A DNA stretch of 64,000 nucleotides from Dichotomocladium elegans (taxonomy: Eukaryota > Mucoromycota > Mucoromycetes > Mucorales > Lichtheimiaceae). Below the pieces are notes generated by a model, which saw nothing but the letters and a program-made list of their open reading frames with translations, was not told where the DNA came from and did not search any database. The stretch is taken from contig JAIXMN010000016.1 in assembly GCA_025716815.1 (NCBI GenBank), positions 903,874 to 967,873 of the forward strand, written 5' to 3'. Shown piece after piece: positions 1 to 10,597 of the stretch. The translations under genes and the position numbers were made by a program. Each line of letters opens with the position of its first letter. The first letter of the stretch is position 1.

Positions 1-2
1 AG

Positions 3-1140
3 TTATAATAGATTCTTGAGGCTATTACTGTTGCTGTGGATCTTTGCATGTCGGCGAAGGTTACTAACCACGGAAAACCGACGACCGCAGCCGTCCATCA
101 TGCACTTGTAAGGTTTCTAGATAAAAAAGTAGAGGATGGTGATGATGAGTTTCTGGAATTCAAGGTGGTTCGGATTGAAATAAGCAACATACCTCGCCTG
201 TATGACTATGCATGTGGGTCGCGAGCGAGCTAGGCCGAGTGAATCGTTTGACACAGACGGTGCATTTGTAACGCCGTGGAGTTGCTGTGACGACCTTGCT
301 GGTTTCGGGTCCTATTGAGGGTGTTGTTGCGAACTTTTCGGGCGGGTACTTGCGCCGCGTATGCCGATCGGGCAGCGGAGGTGTCGTTCTTGCGGGCAAT
401 GCCGATGAAGGAACGTGATGAAGATGATGATGTCCAGCACCATTGCCTCGCGAGGTGTAAAAAGAGTCCGGATGTACCATCCAATATGGTTCATGATGGT
501 ACGAGACGCCTCCGTCCGTTGTGGTTGTTGCTGCCGCTGCAGCCGCTGCAGCTGCCATGTAGGTGTGTTGCTGTTGCTGTTGCTGACAGCACTGATGCCA
601 GTATGAGGGTGTAGGTGACCGATTTGTCTGTATGTCTCTCCAGTAGGGTGAGGTGCTGATGGAACCTGGTGGTGTTGGCAAAGACACTATCCGAGCCCCA
701 GCGGCAGTAGCAGTAGCAGCAGCAGCCGTAGAACCGGGAGGCGCTGCGACATCAGGTGTTGTGATCGTACTCAGGGGGGCATGACTGGGGGCACCTCCTA
801 CATCCAAGCAGTCCGGGACCGGCGAAAGAAGTTGTTTATTGTTATGATGGTAAGGCATCCCTGGACGAGGCGGCGATGGCGAAAAATAGTCGTGCGGCCC
901 AACGCCAGAGGCACTGACGGTGATCATCATCGACATATTGTCATTCCGGAAGTCATGGCACCACATCTTGGTCGGCGAATCTTCGGAGCGGTAATTGCTG
1001 CTCAACGACGAACTGGCAATGCTGTATGTCGGCGAAGCGGCGAGTGAATGATGACTCAGGTCGTCTTTAAGCAACTCGGAGGGCGCGTCTTCGCAGGATC
1101 TGCCAAGCAGCTGAATGGGCCTTTCGACTTCGTAACTCAT
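3..1140 (-). CDS. C2H2 zinc-finger protein, two exons
   Basis: Probable DNA-binding transcription factor of about 353 residues, CDS complement(join(3..116,193..1140)). The first exon is low-complexity: Ser/Pro/Thr-rich, with His runs, a Gln run and an Ala run. It ends in a first C2H2 finger (YKCTVC then HMHSH) and the linker residues TGE. The open frame runs on into the intron, but GTATGT at 192 and TATCTAG before 116 give a 76-nt intron. Splicing restores the linker TGEKPYKC and a second finger (CMMDGC, then RRHAKIH) before a stop at 3-5. The pair of fingers at the extreme C-terminus is common in fungal regulators; target genes cannot be inferred. Start chosen at the first in-frame ATG. Confidence 0.85.
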
Positions 1141-1596
1141 GATATAATCCCGATAGTACCCGTAGCAGTGGTTTTCTCGGATAGATTCTTTCTTTTTTGT
1201 GAACTTGCAAACGACTAGAAGGAAGAAAAGGGCGTGCTGGTTTTGGTCTGGGAAAAGGAAATGGAAAAAGTTAAGAGAGGCAAAGGGAATTATATTTATA
1301 CAAGTGCTTGCACCAGAGACACAGTGAGTGAGCTGATGAGTGCGAATGAGTGAGTTTATGTAGAAGAGATCCAGGGGGTTACCAATGCCAGGGACAGAAC
1401 ATTCAAATCGAAAGCCTCCCCATCCTTATTATTTGTGGCTATTGTATCCAACAAAAAAAAAAGAATATACATTTATGTTATGCGTATATGTTGGTCTGCC
1501 TCTGCATTTTGACAAATCAGGTCGTGACTTTCCCAACATGCCGTGTTGCGTTTTGTGTGCGTGATATAGTTGGTACCTGCGGGCGTGACCTAGTAA

Positions 1597-1631
<35 letters not shown>
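1597..1631. repeat. (TG)n microsatellite
   Basis: A run of TG dinucleotides with one TATATG interruption, in noncoding DNA. Confidence 0.9.
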
Positions 1632-2786
1632 TCATTGGAGAAGAAAAGGAGCAATCATTTTCATATAATATCTACTTCACCTGCATCTACAATCGTACTA
1701 GGAGTATATATTCACACACGGACCATATACCCAATATCTTGCCATGATGGAGCTCGTTACCTGCTGTGTATGGTTGTATATGCGTAGATAAAAGAAATAG
1801 TCAGGATATAGGGACTTACCGCAACCCCTGTATGCATGGGACATACGCATCATCGCGAAGAGCGCAGCCTCGACCCCCTTTATTTTTATTTTTATTCTGC
1901 AGTCATCCACAACGCTGTAGGTTCCTCCTTATCTTAATTAGCAGTTCATATTAGCCTTTGATAAACCCGCGGTTTTAAGCCTAAATCTTTGAGGTCCCTC
2001 CAAAGATGCGGCGTGCACATTGTATGTATGTATAGCATGCGGACTGCTCAATCCTCACGGAGCAAAAGACGTTTCTATTTCCTCGTCTAAGCCTTGAAAC
2101 CTAAAGTTGTCTTTGGACTGATTCTACTACAAAAGCAAGAGTGCAAAGCCTAAGAGTTAAGGGGGGCCTGTAAAGGACTTTGAAAGTTTGGCGTTTAAAA
2201 AAATTCCCCTGAAAGAAGGCCTTTATGTTCATTACAGAATTATCACCATCAGTAACGCTCTTTCACCTCCCCCCAATTTGGGTGCATCGCTCTCATCCCC
2301 CCTCTTTCGAATCGGTCGCTGATATCCACAGAGTCTTGCAGGCAAATTTTGATCCCGATGCGCACGCGCCATATTGTAGCGATAAGAATAAATAGCAGTG
2401 TAAAAAAATACCACATGATAATGTAGTTGTTCAAGGGAGAGAGAAATGTAGATCGGACATGAAGGTGAAAGTGCACGCATTCAATTCATCCTTCGTCCGT
2501 CGTCCTTCAAATAACCTGTTATTCCTATTGCTCATCTCGTGAGCGGCGGGATCATGGATTACAAAGCAAATCAGGATAAATGTCCCCAAACTCGACATGG
2601 TGATCGAATTCGAATGGTTACCAACCGCATTGATAGCGGTAGCCGAATATCTGGAATCTCCTCTGCTCACAATGGTTCAGCCCCTTTCATCCGTGTCGTG
2701 AGCCTATATCCGGCTTTTTTTATCGAAAGGAAAGAGCTGGATAAACTATAAAAACCAACGTATCCGACGGCGTAACCACCCGCCCC

Positions 2787-2870
2787 TGCATCTTCGTCCT
2801 CGTCCTCGTCTGCATCCGCATCTGCATTTGCGTTTGCGTTTGCGTCTACGTCTATGTCTACATCTGCATG
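2787..2870. repeat. Hexanucleotide minisatellite
   Basis: Degenerate tandem units of the type GTCTGC, GTTTGC and GTCTAC. On the minus strand they would encode Asp/Ala/Asn/Glu repeats. Confidence 0.8.
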
Positions 2871-3192
2871 TGGCGCTGAATTTGTTCTCTGGTGGAGTGC
2901 TCTTCTTATGCCTGCAATGAATGTAACCGGGCATTCAGACATTGAGCAGAAGACAGCGCTCCTTGGAAGGCAATCATCACCCACTGTGATACAACCATAT
3001 CCTCTTCTGATCTCTGGAAATGGCGAGCGGAGGATGTAGAAAGCAGCATCTTCCAATCGGGTCTTTTTATCGCCACAACGGAGCTTTATCCAATTCGGCT
3101 ATGCAACAAAAAAAAAAGCTCTTTTTAGACTTACCCCTTACCTCCTTGTTTCTCTCTTCTCTCTCTCTCTCTCTCTCTCCTTTGTGTGAACC

Positions 3193-4838
3193 ATGTCATA
3201 CTACCTCGGCTTAGACCTCTCCACACAACAACTTAAATGTACTATCATCGACGAAAGTCATACCATTGTGCTTGAAGAAGCTGTCAACTTCGACCGGGAT
3301 TTGCCCGAGTTTGGAACTAAGCACGGTGCGATACAGTGCGGTGACGTCGTCACGTCCCCAACGCTGATGTGGGTAAAAGCCATGGATATGCTTTTTGAGC
3401 GACTGCATAAGCATTCCGCGGACGTGGTTGGCAAAATCCGTGGCATTTCAGGCGCAGGACAGGCAAATACTCGAGATAAAGAGATGCTTTCAGACGTCAT
3501 TTTGTATTTACATACCTAGTTAATTAGCAACACGGCAGTGTCTACTGGAGCGACCATGGCGTTCAGACGTTGAGCCAGCTTAATCCTCAACAAGCCTTAG
3601 CAGATCAGCTCCAGGATGCGTTTTCAATTGATCAGTCCCCAATCTGGCAGGACGCCAGCACAACTCAGGAATGCCGATCGCTCGAAAGCCTGGTAGGTGG
3701 TGCACAGGCTCTGGCCGACCTGACTGGGTCCAAAGGCTATGAACGCTTTACGGGTAATCAGATCGCAAAAATCTACCATACCCGCCGTGCTGAATACGAC
3801 CGCACGGCCCACATCAGCCTGGTAAGCTCCTTCATTGCTACCTTGCTGCTCGGCCGGCTAGCACCTGTCGACGCGTCCGAAGGCTCAGGGACGAACTTGA
3901 TGAACATTAAGACACACACATGGGAAAAAATGCTCCTCGAGCACTGCGGTGGTCACGCATTACAAGCCAAGTTAGGCCTCGAACCTGTCGAAGGTGGCAT
4001 CGAACTCGGCAAGATCAACCCTTATTATGTCGAGCGCTTTGGTCTTCCTGAAAGCTGCACGATCATGCCGTTCACCGGCGACAATTCAGCTACGCTCGCG
4101 TCCATGAATCTGCATGAGGGCGACTGCGTTGTCTCTCTTGGCACGTCCGACACCGTTCTCGTGTACCTTAAACAGGGCGCCGCCAAAGCCACGACAGAAG
4201 CCCATCTGATGGCTCACCCTACCGATCCCAACGGCTTCATGGGTATGCTCTGCTACAAGAACGGCTCGCTGACGCGCCAGCATGTCCGTGACCAGTATGC
4301 TTCCGCAGATTGGGACACCTTCAATGCCCTCCTCCAGAAAGACACCCATAACGCCGTCGGCTTTTACTACTCCATGCAGGAGATCATTCCCTTTGCCAAG
4401 GGCTTCTATCGATTTGTGGACGGAAAGCCTGTGCAAGAATTCGCCGACCCCGCGATCAATGTGCGGGCTATTGTCGAGTCGCAATTCATGTCCATGCGCA
4501 TCCGTCTCGCCCGAATGACCTCCATCCAGTCAAAGCGCATCCTCGCAACAGGTGGCGCGGCTGCCAATCCCGAGCTCCTCAAGATCTTGTCCAACATCCT
4601 TGGCCTTCCTGTCTACAAGCAAAAGGGTCAAAACAGCGCTAGCCTGGGAGGTGCCTTGCTTGCCAAATTCGGCACACGCAAGGACAACATTAGCTTTGAG
4701 GACATGATGAAGCAGCAAGAGCACCGCTTAGATGGCGCTGAGCTCGTGTGTAAGCCCGATCTGGAGGCAACGAAAACATACGCTGCGCGTGTGGACGAAT
4801 ATATTCGATTAGAAAATGAGGTAGTGGGCACCGCATAG
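3193..4838 (+). CDS. XKS1: D-xylulose kinase (xylulokinase, FGGY family)
   Basis: Phosphorylates D-xylulose to xylulose 5-phosphate in the cytosol, feeding pentoses into the pentose phosphate pathway. CDS join(3193..3462,3528..4838), about 526 residues, normal for the family. The N-terminus carries the FGGY signature YLGLDLSTQQLK; the C-terminal ATPase half has the glycine-rich segments FTGDNSATLASM, SLGTSDT and ATGGAAANPE. The single intron must fall between GAGQ and QHGSVYWSDHG. The only boundary that keeps the conserved block intact starts with GCAAAT, so this is a GC-AG intron of 65 nt. The ATG at 3193 follows a CT-rich tract. The identification is firm; the enzyme class could only be confused with another FGGY carbohydrate kinase. 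Confidence 0.93.
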
Positions 4839-5039
4839 GGCAGGCAGTCGTAATCTGTGTCATTAGAACAATCATCCTCCCGAATCTGTGTATATTATAA
4901 AGCCAAATTCCATGTACAGTAGGCATACTTTTTCCAAAATAAATTTCTTATACACTATTTTTCAAAATCAAAGTCGCAGGATCGCAAAAATACAAATCGC
5001 ATTTTTTCCGGGAATCTTTACGCGTGATGACAAAGCAAA

Positions 5040-5960
5040 TGTCGCATACATACACGGAGAGATGTCGCAAATCCATTTCATCCTTATGACTCTTTCTCTT
5101 TATAAACTTTTACATTCTGAAATGAGCAATCTATTATTTTACAACGATGGCCAAGGTCATGTCGTTGATGAGTGTGGCTGACCTGAATCTATGGACTATG
5201 TCATTGATGAGGAAATGTACTCACTTCAATCCGTTTGTTCTTACACTGAATATCTGCGTAGCATATCGTGCAAAGATAACTCTGAGTTTACTCTCTCTCA
5301 CATTCCCAAGCGAAAGGATACATACATTCGGATGAAGTAGCGGGGATCAAGGGCAGTTACACAGCATACACTGATCAAGGCAAGGTCAGATATTTCAAAC
5401 TGGTGTTTGAGGAGGTATTGAGTGCATCAGCTGCAGCAAAACAGCTAGGACTCCATGTTCGTTCAGCACAGCGATGGGCATTACAGTAAGAAAAGAACCC
5501 TGACAGCATTTTAAGAAACGTAGAAGCAGAGGGCCGATCGTGTACTCTCAATGAAGAGCATTTATTGTTCTAGAATGCAATTGTCGCTAAAAATAGCCGT
5601 ACTCAAAAGAATCCTATATCAAGAAGAGTAAGTTTATTCTTGGAAAGAACAAAGAACTATCGGAGTGTGCTTGTCTCTTTGTCAATGAGCCATTCAGCCT
5701 GGAGATTGTAACTCCGAAGCTGGTTATCAAATGGAATAATGAAGTAATGGCTTTCAGGAGACTACTGTGTTCTCATTGTAATATTCAGAGAAATTATTCA
5801 CTATGTACCTACACTTCCTGAACGTATGGATAAGGATGACAGCAGTGTCGTGTTTTGTTGGGTTGTAAGAGACTGAGAGAGTACGAAAAGAAGTACAATC
5901 TTCCTACACTACACAAGTGCCGGATATGTATCGGATTATTCTTGAGATGGTCTCTTGGAA
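5040..5960 (+). pseudogene. Tc1/mariner-like transposase remnant
   Basis: Broken reading frames carry the N-terminal block common to the Tc1 family in this window (YNDGQGHVVDE, then MDYVIDEEMYSLQSV) and a helix-turn-helix-like stretch (ASAAAKQLGLHVRSAQRWAL). An in-frame TGA after DECG and several frameshifts make it non-functional. Just upstream (about 4959) is the family terminus TTTTTCAAAATCAAAGTCGC. No intact DDE core remains. Confidence 0.7.
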
Positions 5961-6019
5961 TTACTTGTTGGAATTGTTTGGGATTTCATTGTTGATTTCA
6001 GACCTCCCTCACGTCGATA

Positions 6020-6191
6020 CAGTGGCCGCCCGTTATAGTGATACCCTCGGTTCCAGAAAATCGCATCACTATAATGAATTATCACTATAATGAATTGGAA
6101 TAAACCCTACCTGGCAATTTTGTCCTTCATAAAGCGTATCGCTATAACGAATTATCATTATAATGAATATCAATATAACGAGCGGCCACTG
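6020..6191. mobile_element. pogo-type MITE with TA target duplication
   Basis: A 172-bp non-coding unit bounded by near-perfect inverted repeats, CAGTGGCCGCCCGTTATAG at the left and TATAACGAGCGGCCACTG at the right, each flanked by TA. The TA duplication and CAG-type ends fit pogo/Tigger-like MITEs. Internal CGAATTATCATTATAATGAA repeats add further dyad symmetry. Confidence 0.8.
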
Positions 6192-6436
6192 TAAAACCTC
6201 ATTAAAGAACCCAGTGGGAAAAAGGGAAACACTGTGGAGAGGGATCATTGCTGACACTATAAATAGTGATGCTCAAGCAAACTGTCCCTTTCCATTATCC
6301 ACATACAAAACTAGAGCCCATACAGCCTACAGAAAATAACACAGCACCACATTTACGGTTGAAAGGTAATACGGCCGCTTTCATACTCGGGTCTGCGATA
6401 CTAAGAAATAATATACCCTACGTCTTCACCCACCAA

Positions 6437-8637
6437 ATGGCCCAACCCCACCGCCCCGTCATTCCCGAAGGCATGCGCACTGGCCACAGCATTGACCGCA
6501 CTGGCCGTATAATTGGGGTGAAATCGTCCATACGGGGCATCGGCTGGCGACAGCAGTACCGTGAACGTCTGTATCAGTTGGTTGACCTTGTCCACAACAC
6601 CACAACACAGGCGTACGCGTTCGCCAAATATATTTTCATCAACGAGGCAGCGCGCGATCCAACTTTTAACATCCAGGAAAACATCACGGAGAAGTTCTTT
6701 TCAGACGTTTGGCTCTCCATGGTTAACAAAGCCTAACGCCGCATCCAAGGTGAAACTGCCCGCATCCGAGAACTAATTAATCGCCACAAAGATGAGTACC
6801 TTAGGATATCCGGATACGACAGGCCTGCGTTCCCTTATTCCCAGCAATGTTCTTCTTACGAAGGCACCAAGATTTATACTGCTTACGTGAATAATGTCCA
6901 CATGCGGTTCGGGCAACACCTTCGGCGTGTCATCAATGTCATCTTGAATCTTCGTCAGCGAAAAGCCGACCGCAAGCGAGAGTTAATCGCACAGGGCCTA
7001 AACCCCGATCAAGTACGCCAGGACCTTTATGAAGCCATCACCCGGCATGCCACAGGATTCAAGCTAGCACTTGCCCGTCGAGGTGTTTTGAGGGAAGACA
7101 TTAATGCCGAACCTGGATTTCTTCGGGAAGCATACGATATCCTACAGCCTGTCTTAAACGCTTACCCCCGAAATCACCAATTCCAACACCAGAGTATCTA
7201 TTACGACGCCAAGGCCAATCCTGTTAAGCATTTCAACGCCTTCTTCCAGCTTGCACGTGTTTGTCAACAGAACGGAATACGCGGATTCAACTGTTTTCCA
7301 CTTCGTCGCTCGTGGTCACCATGCTACATGGAGATCGATACGAAAATCCTTTGCTACCATATCCTAGGCTGCAAAATGGAATCCCACACAAGCAATATGG
7401 AGTACTGGAGACGGGTTGTAAATCTGAAATCAAGAGCTTTCAAACCCCAAGAATCCGAGCTGCTCCAATTCCGTGGGACTATTCACACTGACGGCGTCGG
7501 TGTTACTGTGTTCAAGAAGACAAATGGCCTTCAATCGGGTTTCGGACAGAGATTTGGCATCCAGAGCGAAGATATCGAATACGTCACCCCACAGATAGTC
7601 CGGAACGAAGACTATAGAGGACAATGGGTCACCATTGATCCTGGCAGAAGGGAGACCTGTTGTATTGCGTTCATGAGAACTCATCACCCGACAACCACCA
7701 GACCTTCCGATATACAAAGCAGCTTCAAGATCATACACGGAAGACCAAACGGTACTGCAGACTCCGAGAACGACTCAAGTTAGAGCGACCCGAGGTCGCG
7801 TTGGCTGAGCAGAATCTATCTCAATTTCAAAGTCATACGCTTTCCGTGCCCAACTACGACGGATACCTCGCCGCCAAGAACCGGGTGTCTGTAGTTCTCA
7901 AGTCTTTCTACGCGACAACCATTACGAACTACCCGAACCCGCAATTTCTTTTTCGAAAACTTCGCCTATCAGCGTTTTACAAGAAGCAGCAAGCAGATGA
8001 AAAGCTTCTCGACTCTTTGAATGCGAAGTTTGGCAGTAGGTCCGTTTTCGTGATGGGAAATTGGTCTGCGCCGCATACAAAATATCACGAGCCTATCGGT
8101 GGTGTCGGCTTCCGGCGGCTGTTGAAGAAGAACAATTGCAATATTTATTTGATCGACGAGTACAAGACAAGCAAGTGCTGCCCTGTATGTAACAATGAAA
8201 GCCTTGCTACCTTTAAAATGGTTCCTAATCCACGTCCATATCGACGACCCGACAATCCGCTCACGATCTGCCATGGGCTGCTACGGTATGAAGGACGGGC
8301 ATGGTGTGTTATATTTCCAAAAGATTCTAATACAGTATTTTGATGTTTCAATAGATGCACAAATCAAAACTGTACAGCAGGCATGGCAGAGGGTGTTTGT
8401 CAACCAAGGTTATGGAACCGGGATCTGGCGGCGGCTCTCAACATGCATCATATCCTCCGGGGCCTTCGGGAAGATGGTATCATCCCAGCAAGATTCCAGA
8501 GAAGAAATGTTGCACAAGCGTCCGCAGCTGGTGGAAGACCACACTCACCTGAACCAGAGCAGCGCAGCGTGAGACCACGACGGGCAAGGCCAGGAAGGCC
8601 ACGAGGTGCACGCTCTGGCGGGTCGAGACGACCGTAA
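6437..8637 (+). pseudogene. Fanzor nuclease 1 (TnpB-like), nearly full length
   Basis: Eukaryotic relative of the transposon protein TnpB; characterised members are RNA-guided RuvC DNA endonucleases. In order: N-terminal helical region (GIGWRQQYRERL, MRFGQHLRRVINVI), RuvC-I IDPGRR near 7640, conserved GNWSAPHTKYHEP, the IDEYKTSKCCPVC block containing the first zinc-ribbon pair, then a 68-nt GT-AG intron (8291-8354) and CTNQNC plus RuvC-III WNRDLAAALNM. The tail is Arg/Pro-rich. Two lesions are seen: a TAA after VNKA (6734) and a 2-nt frameshift directly after DPGRR (about 7650); otherwise all motifs survive. The start could be ATG 6437 or 6269; TATAAATAG at 6259 favours 6437. Recently inactivated, or lesions from assembly error. 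Confidence 0.85.
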
Positions 8638-8650
8638 TCCCAACCAAGAA

Positions 8651-8730
8651 TTTTCCGCGTCAGTTATCGCTGACGCACCCAGGATAACCACAGCCCTTCG
8701 GGGCAAGCCCCCTTCCTTTGGAAGGACGGT
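8651..8730 (+). ncRNA. Candidate Fanzor guide-RNA scaffold (structured 3' flank)
   Basis: Fourteen bases after the Fanzor stop begins a hairpin-rich stretch: GCGTCAG/CTGACGC (8657-8663/8670-8676, perfect 7-bp stem), GGGG/CCCC (8700-8703/8708-8711) and CCTTCC-TTT-GGAAGG (8711-8725). The third hairpin position is retained in the two other copies of this 3' end (minus strand near 9000-9020, plus strand near 31468-31482). TnpB and Fanzor guide RNAs are transcribed from the element's 3' end, so a scaffold role is reasonable but unproven. Confidence 0.35.
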
Positions 8731-8925
8731 GTGTTGTAAGTTAACGGGATTGAAGAAGGAGCAGTGTTTTCTGTTGACTAACAGATTTTAATCCATGGAT
8801 GCGAAATCTTTTTACCTATTGATACCACAAATTTATATAATTCTATGCGACATTTTTCTTGTATTTTGCACGACATTATTTTATCTTGTTTACGACATTT
8901 ATTTTTGAAAATAAAGTACAAGATA

Positions 8926-9845
8926 TAATACGACAAGAAAGACGTATTAATAGGCAAAAAGATTTTGCATCCATGGATTAAAGTGTGTTACTCCTTAATC
9001 ATACCATCCTTCCAACGGAAGAGGGCTTACCCCCAAGGGCTGCGGTTATTGGTCGGGCTCATGGCCGCCTCGATCGGCCTGAGCATGTACGTCGAGGCCT
9101 TCCTGGCCTTGTCCGCCGTGGACTCACGTTCCGCTGGTCTGATGCAGGTGAGCGCAGCCTTTCACGAGCTGCAGACACTTGTGAAGTACTTCCTCTCTGA
9201 AACCTTGCTGGGATGATGCCATCTTCCCGAAGACTACGGAGGATATGCTGCATGGTAAGAACGCCTGCCGGATCCTGATTCCATAACTTGGTTGATGAAC
9301 GCTCTCTGCCATGCTTGCTGTACAGGTTTGGTTTGAACAGCTATTGAAACATCAATATATTAGAAAATTTTGTCTATTTAGCATACAGCAGACTTTCAAA
9401 GCCCTACTACTTGCAAGTTCGCTGGTTCGATAGACAAAATAGCTATTATTTAATAGGATAATGTACTTAACCTCTACCCTATAATAGCTGAAAAGGATCA
9501 CGATCATCCGATCTGGGTTACTTCAATTCGAAACATACGCAACAACAAGCGCAGACTTGCTCATGCAAGATACACCAGGTAAGTATACGACATAGTCGAT
9601 GGATTTCAGACGGCTATGCTCGTCAATAACATGGCCCTGCCCGTCGTAGTAAAATGTGTATAGGCAAAATGCCGAAAAGCTGGGTACTTTTAAAGAGATG
9701 AATTTGCGACGTCTATTCCCGCGTATGCAACAGCAGATTTGCTATCTTACGCAGAGAGTTTTGGCAGAAGCGACATTTTATTGGTGCCATCTGACGACTT
9801 CAGAATTGGGTGGCATGCGACATTGATTTCGGGAAATGGTGTATA
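8926..9845 (-). mobile_element. Chimeric non-autonomous element, copy 1 (mariner head, Fanzor tail)
   Basis: Reads on the minus strand: terminus TATACACCATTTCCCGAAAT, N-terminal Tc1 transposase fragment, the Fanzor C-terminal exon, and the Fanzor 3' end (ATCCATGGATGC and following). The same arrangement recurs on the plus strand at 30595-31640 with very high similarity, so it behaves as a defined unit. It lies tail-to-tail with Fanzor 1. Its outer end stops one base from the MED31 stop codon. Confidence 0.65.
9059..9350 (-). pseudogene. Fanzor C-terminal fragment (copy 1)
   Basis: Starts exactly at the 3' splice site of the last Fanzor intron (GTTTCAATAG). It encodes the second zinc-ribbon pair CSNQTC, then a degenerate RuvC-III (WNQDPAGVLTM instead of WNRDLAAALNM) in a shifted frame, and the HILRSLREDGIIPARF tail. 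Non-functional alone. Confidence 0.75.
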
Positions 9846-9846
9846 A

Positions 9847-10433
9847 TTATGGGTTATTAACGGTGACTGTAGTTTCTGGTAATGATGGAGGCGCTGAGGG
9901 CGATGCTCCTTGCAGCTGTTGCGGTTTGGATGCTTTTGGAGGATTGCGAAGATACATCCAATGATAGTATTGGACTCGATGTATCTCTTGGGTATTTTCA
10001 GAGGTAGTGATGTGCTCTCTGAACTGCGGATACTGAAGCAAATCGAGAAAGTGGAGGGCGTGGGGGTATCTTTTTTATTCAAATGTTGTATGTATGAGTT
10101 ATCCAGCCCTGCTTGCCCTGCAAAGACGGTTATTTTTCGCACTTACATAACGAATCGCGCATATTCAGGTTTTTTCCAATATTGAAGGTACTCAAGATAC
10201 CGTATAAATGCCTCATCCTTGAAATATTGCTGCTGTCCCAAGTCTATTGAGTTCGTGCAGGCATGTACCTTTTGTTAAACGGTGCGATTGCCTAATAATC
10301 CGCACACCATATTCATATAGTTACGATTAAGATACCAAGGATTGGCCAAACATTGAACAAACTCAAGTTCCATTTCGAATCTCTTCAGTTCCTCATCGTC
10401 TTTTTGGCTATGAATGCTGTTGGTGCTGCTCAT
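9847..10433 (-). CDS. MED31: Mediator complex subunit 31 (Soh1)
   Basis: Subunit of the Mediator middle module, linking activators to RNA polymerase II in the nucleus. CDS complement(join(9847..10069,10147..10243,10325..10433)), 142 residues. Exon 1 gives FEMELEFVQCLANPWYLN, exon 2 the core YFKDEAFIRYLEYLQYWKKP with EYARFVM, exon 3 YPHALHFLDLLQ and a short Pro/Ala-rich tail. These are the defining blocks of the MED31 family and appear only after removing two introns (81 and 77 nt; the second ends in AAG). It is divergently arranged with RET3, 164 bp apart. A chimeric Fanzor element abuts its stop codon. Confidence 0.93.
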
Positions 10434-10597
10434 TATGTGTATGCACAAAGGTTAGAAGGGTTAAAAAAAAAAAAGAAATTTCGGAGTTATCAGGCCTTCA
10501 AATTCGTGGTTTAGCTGTCTTTTAAGTACACACAGCGCGCTCTCCGTCTCTCTCTCTCTCTCTCCTCTCTACACCCAGAGTTATCTCACCTCTTCTA
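10434..10597. promoter_or_regulatory. Shared MED31/RET3 divergent promoter region
   Basis: The 164 bp between the two start codons holds a long CT tract (about 10540-10570), an A-run and no TATA box that I can recognise. Both genes must start within it. Confidence 0.55.

Larger units (their letters stand above)
1141..3192. other. Intergenic region between C2H2 gene and xylulokinase
   Basis: No supportable gene. It holds a TG repeat, a hexameric minisatellite and a CT-rich tract just upstream of the xylulokinase start (about 3154-3180), which is a frequent promoter feature in these genomes. A minus-strand open frame at 2667-3056 is mostly the translated minisatellite and was not called. Confidence 0.6.
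4929..8925 (+). mobile_element. Composite Fanzor/mariner-like element 1
   Basis: The left end at 4929 (TTTTCCAAAATAAATTTC) is complementary in inverted orientation to the right end near 8900-8920 (GACATTTATTTTTGAAAA), and the same left motif precedes the second Fanzor at 20851. Inside are a decayed Tc1/mariner-like transposase, a pogo-type MITE and a Fanzor gene. Fanzors of the Fanzor1 type are known as passengers of several DNA-transposon groups including Mariner. That the whole interval moved as one unit is inference, and the boundaries are approximate. Confidence 0.5.

Noticed and set aside
2667..3056. Minus-strand 129-codon open frame with an Asp/Ala/Glu repeat
   Set aside because: Most of it is the translated hexanucleotide minisatellite and it overlaps the xylulokinase promoter; no family features.
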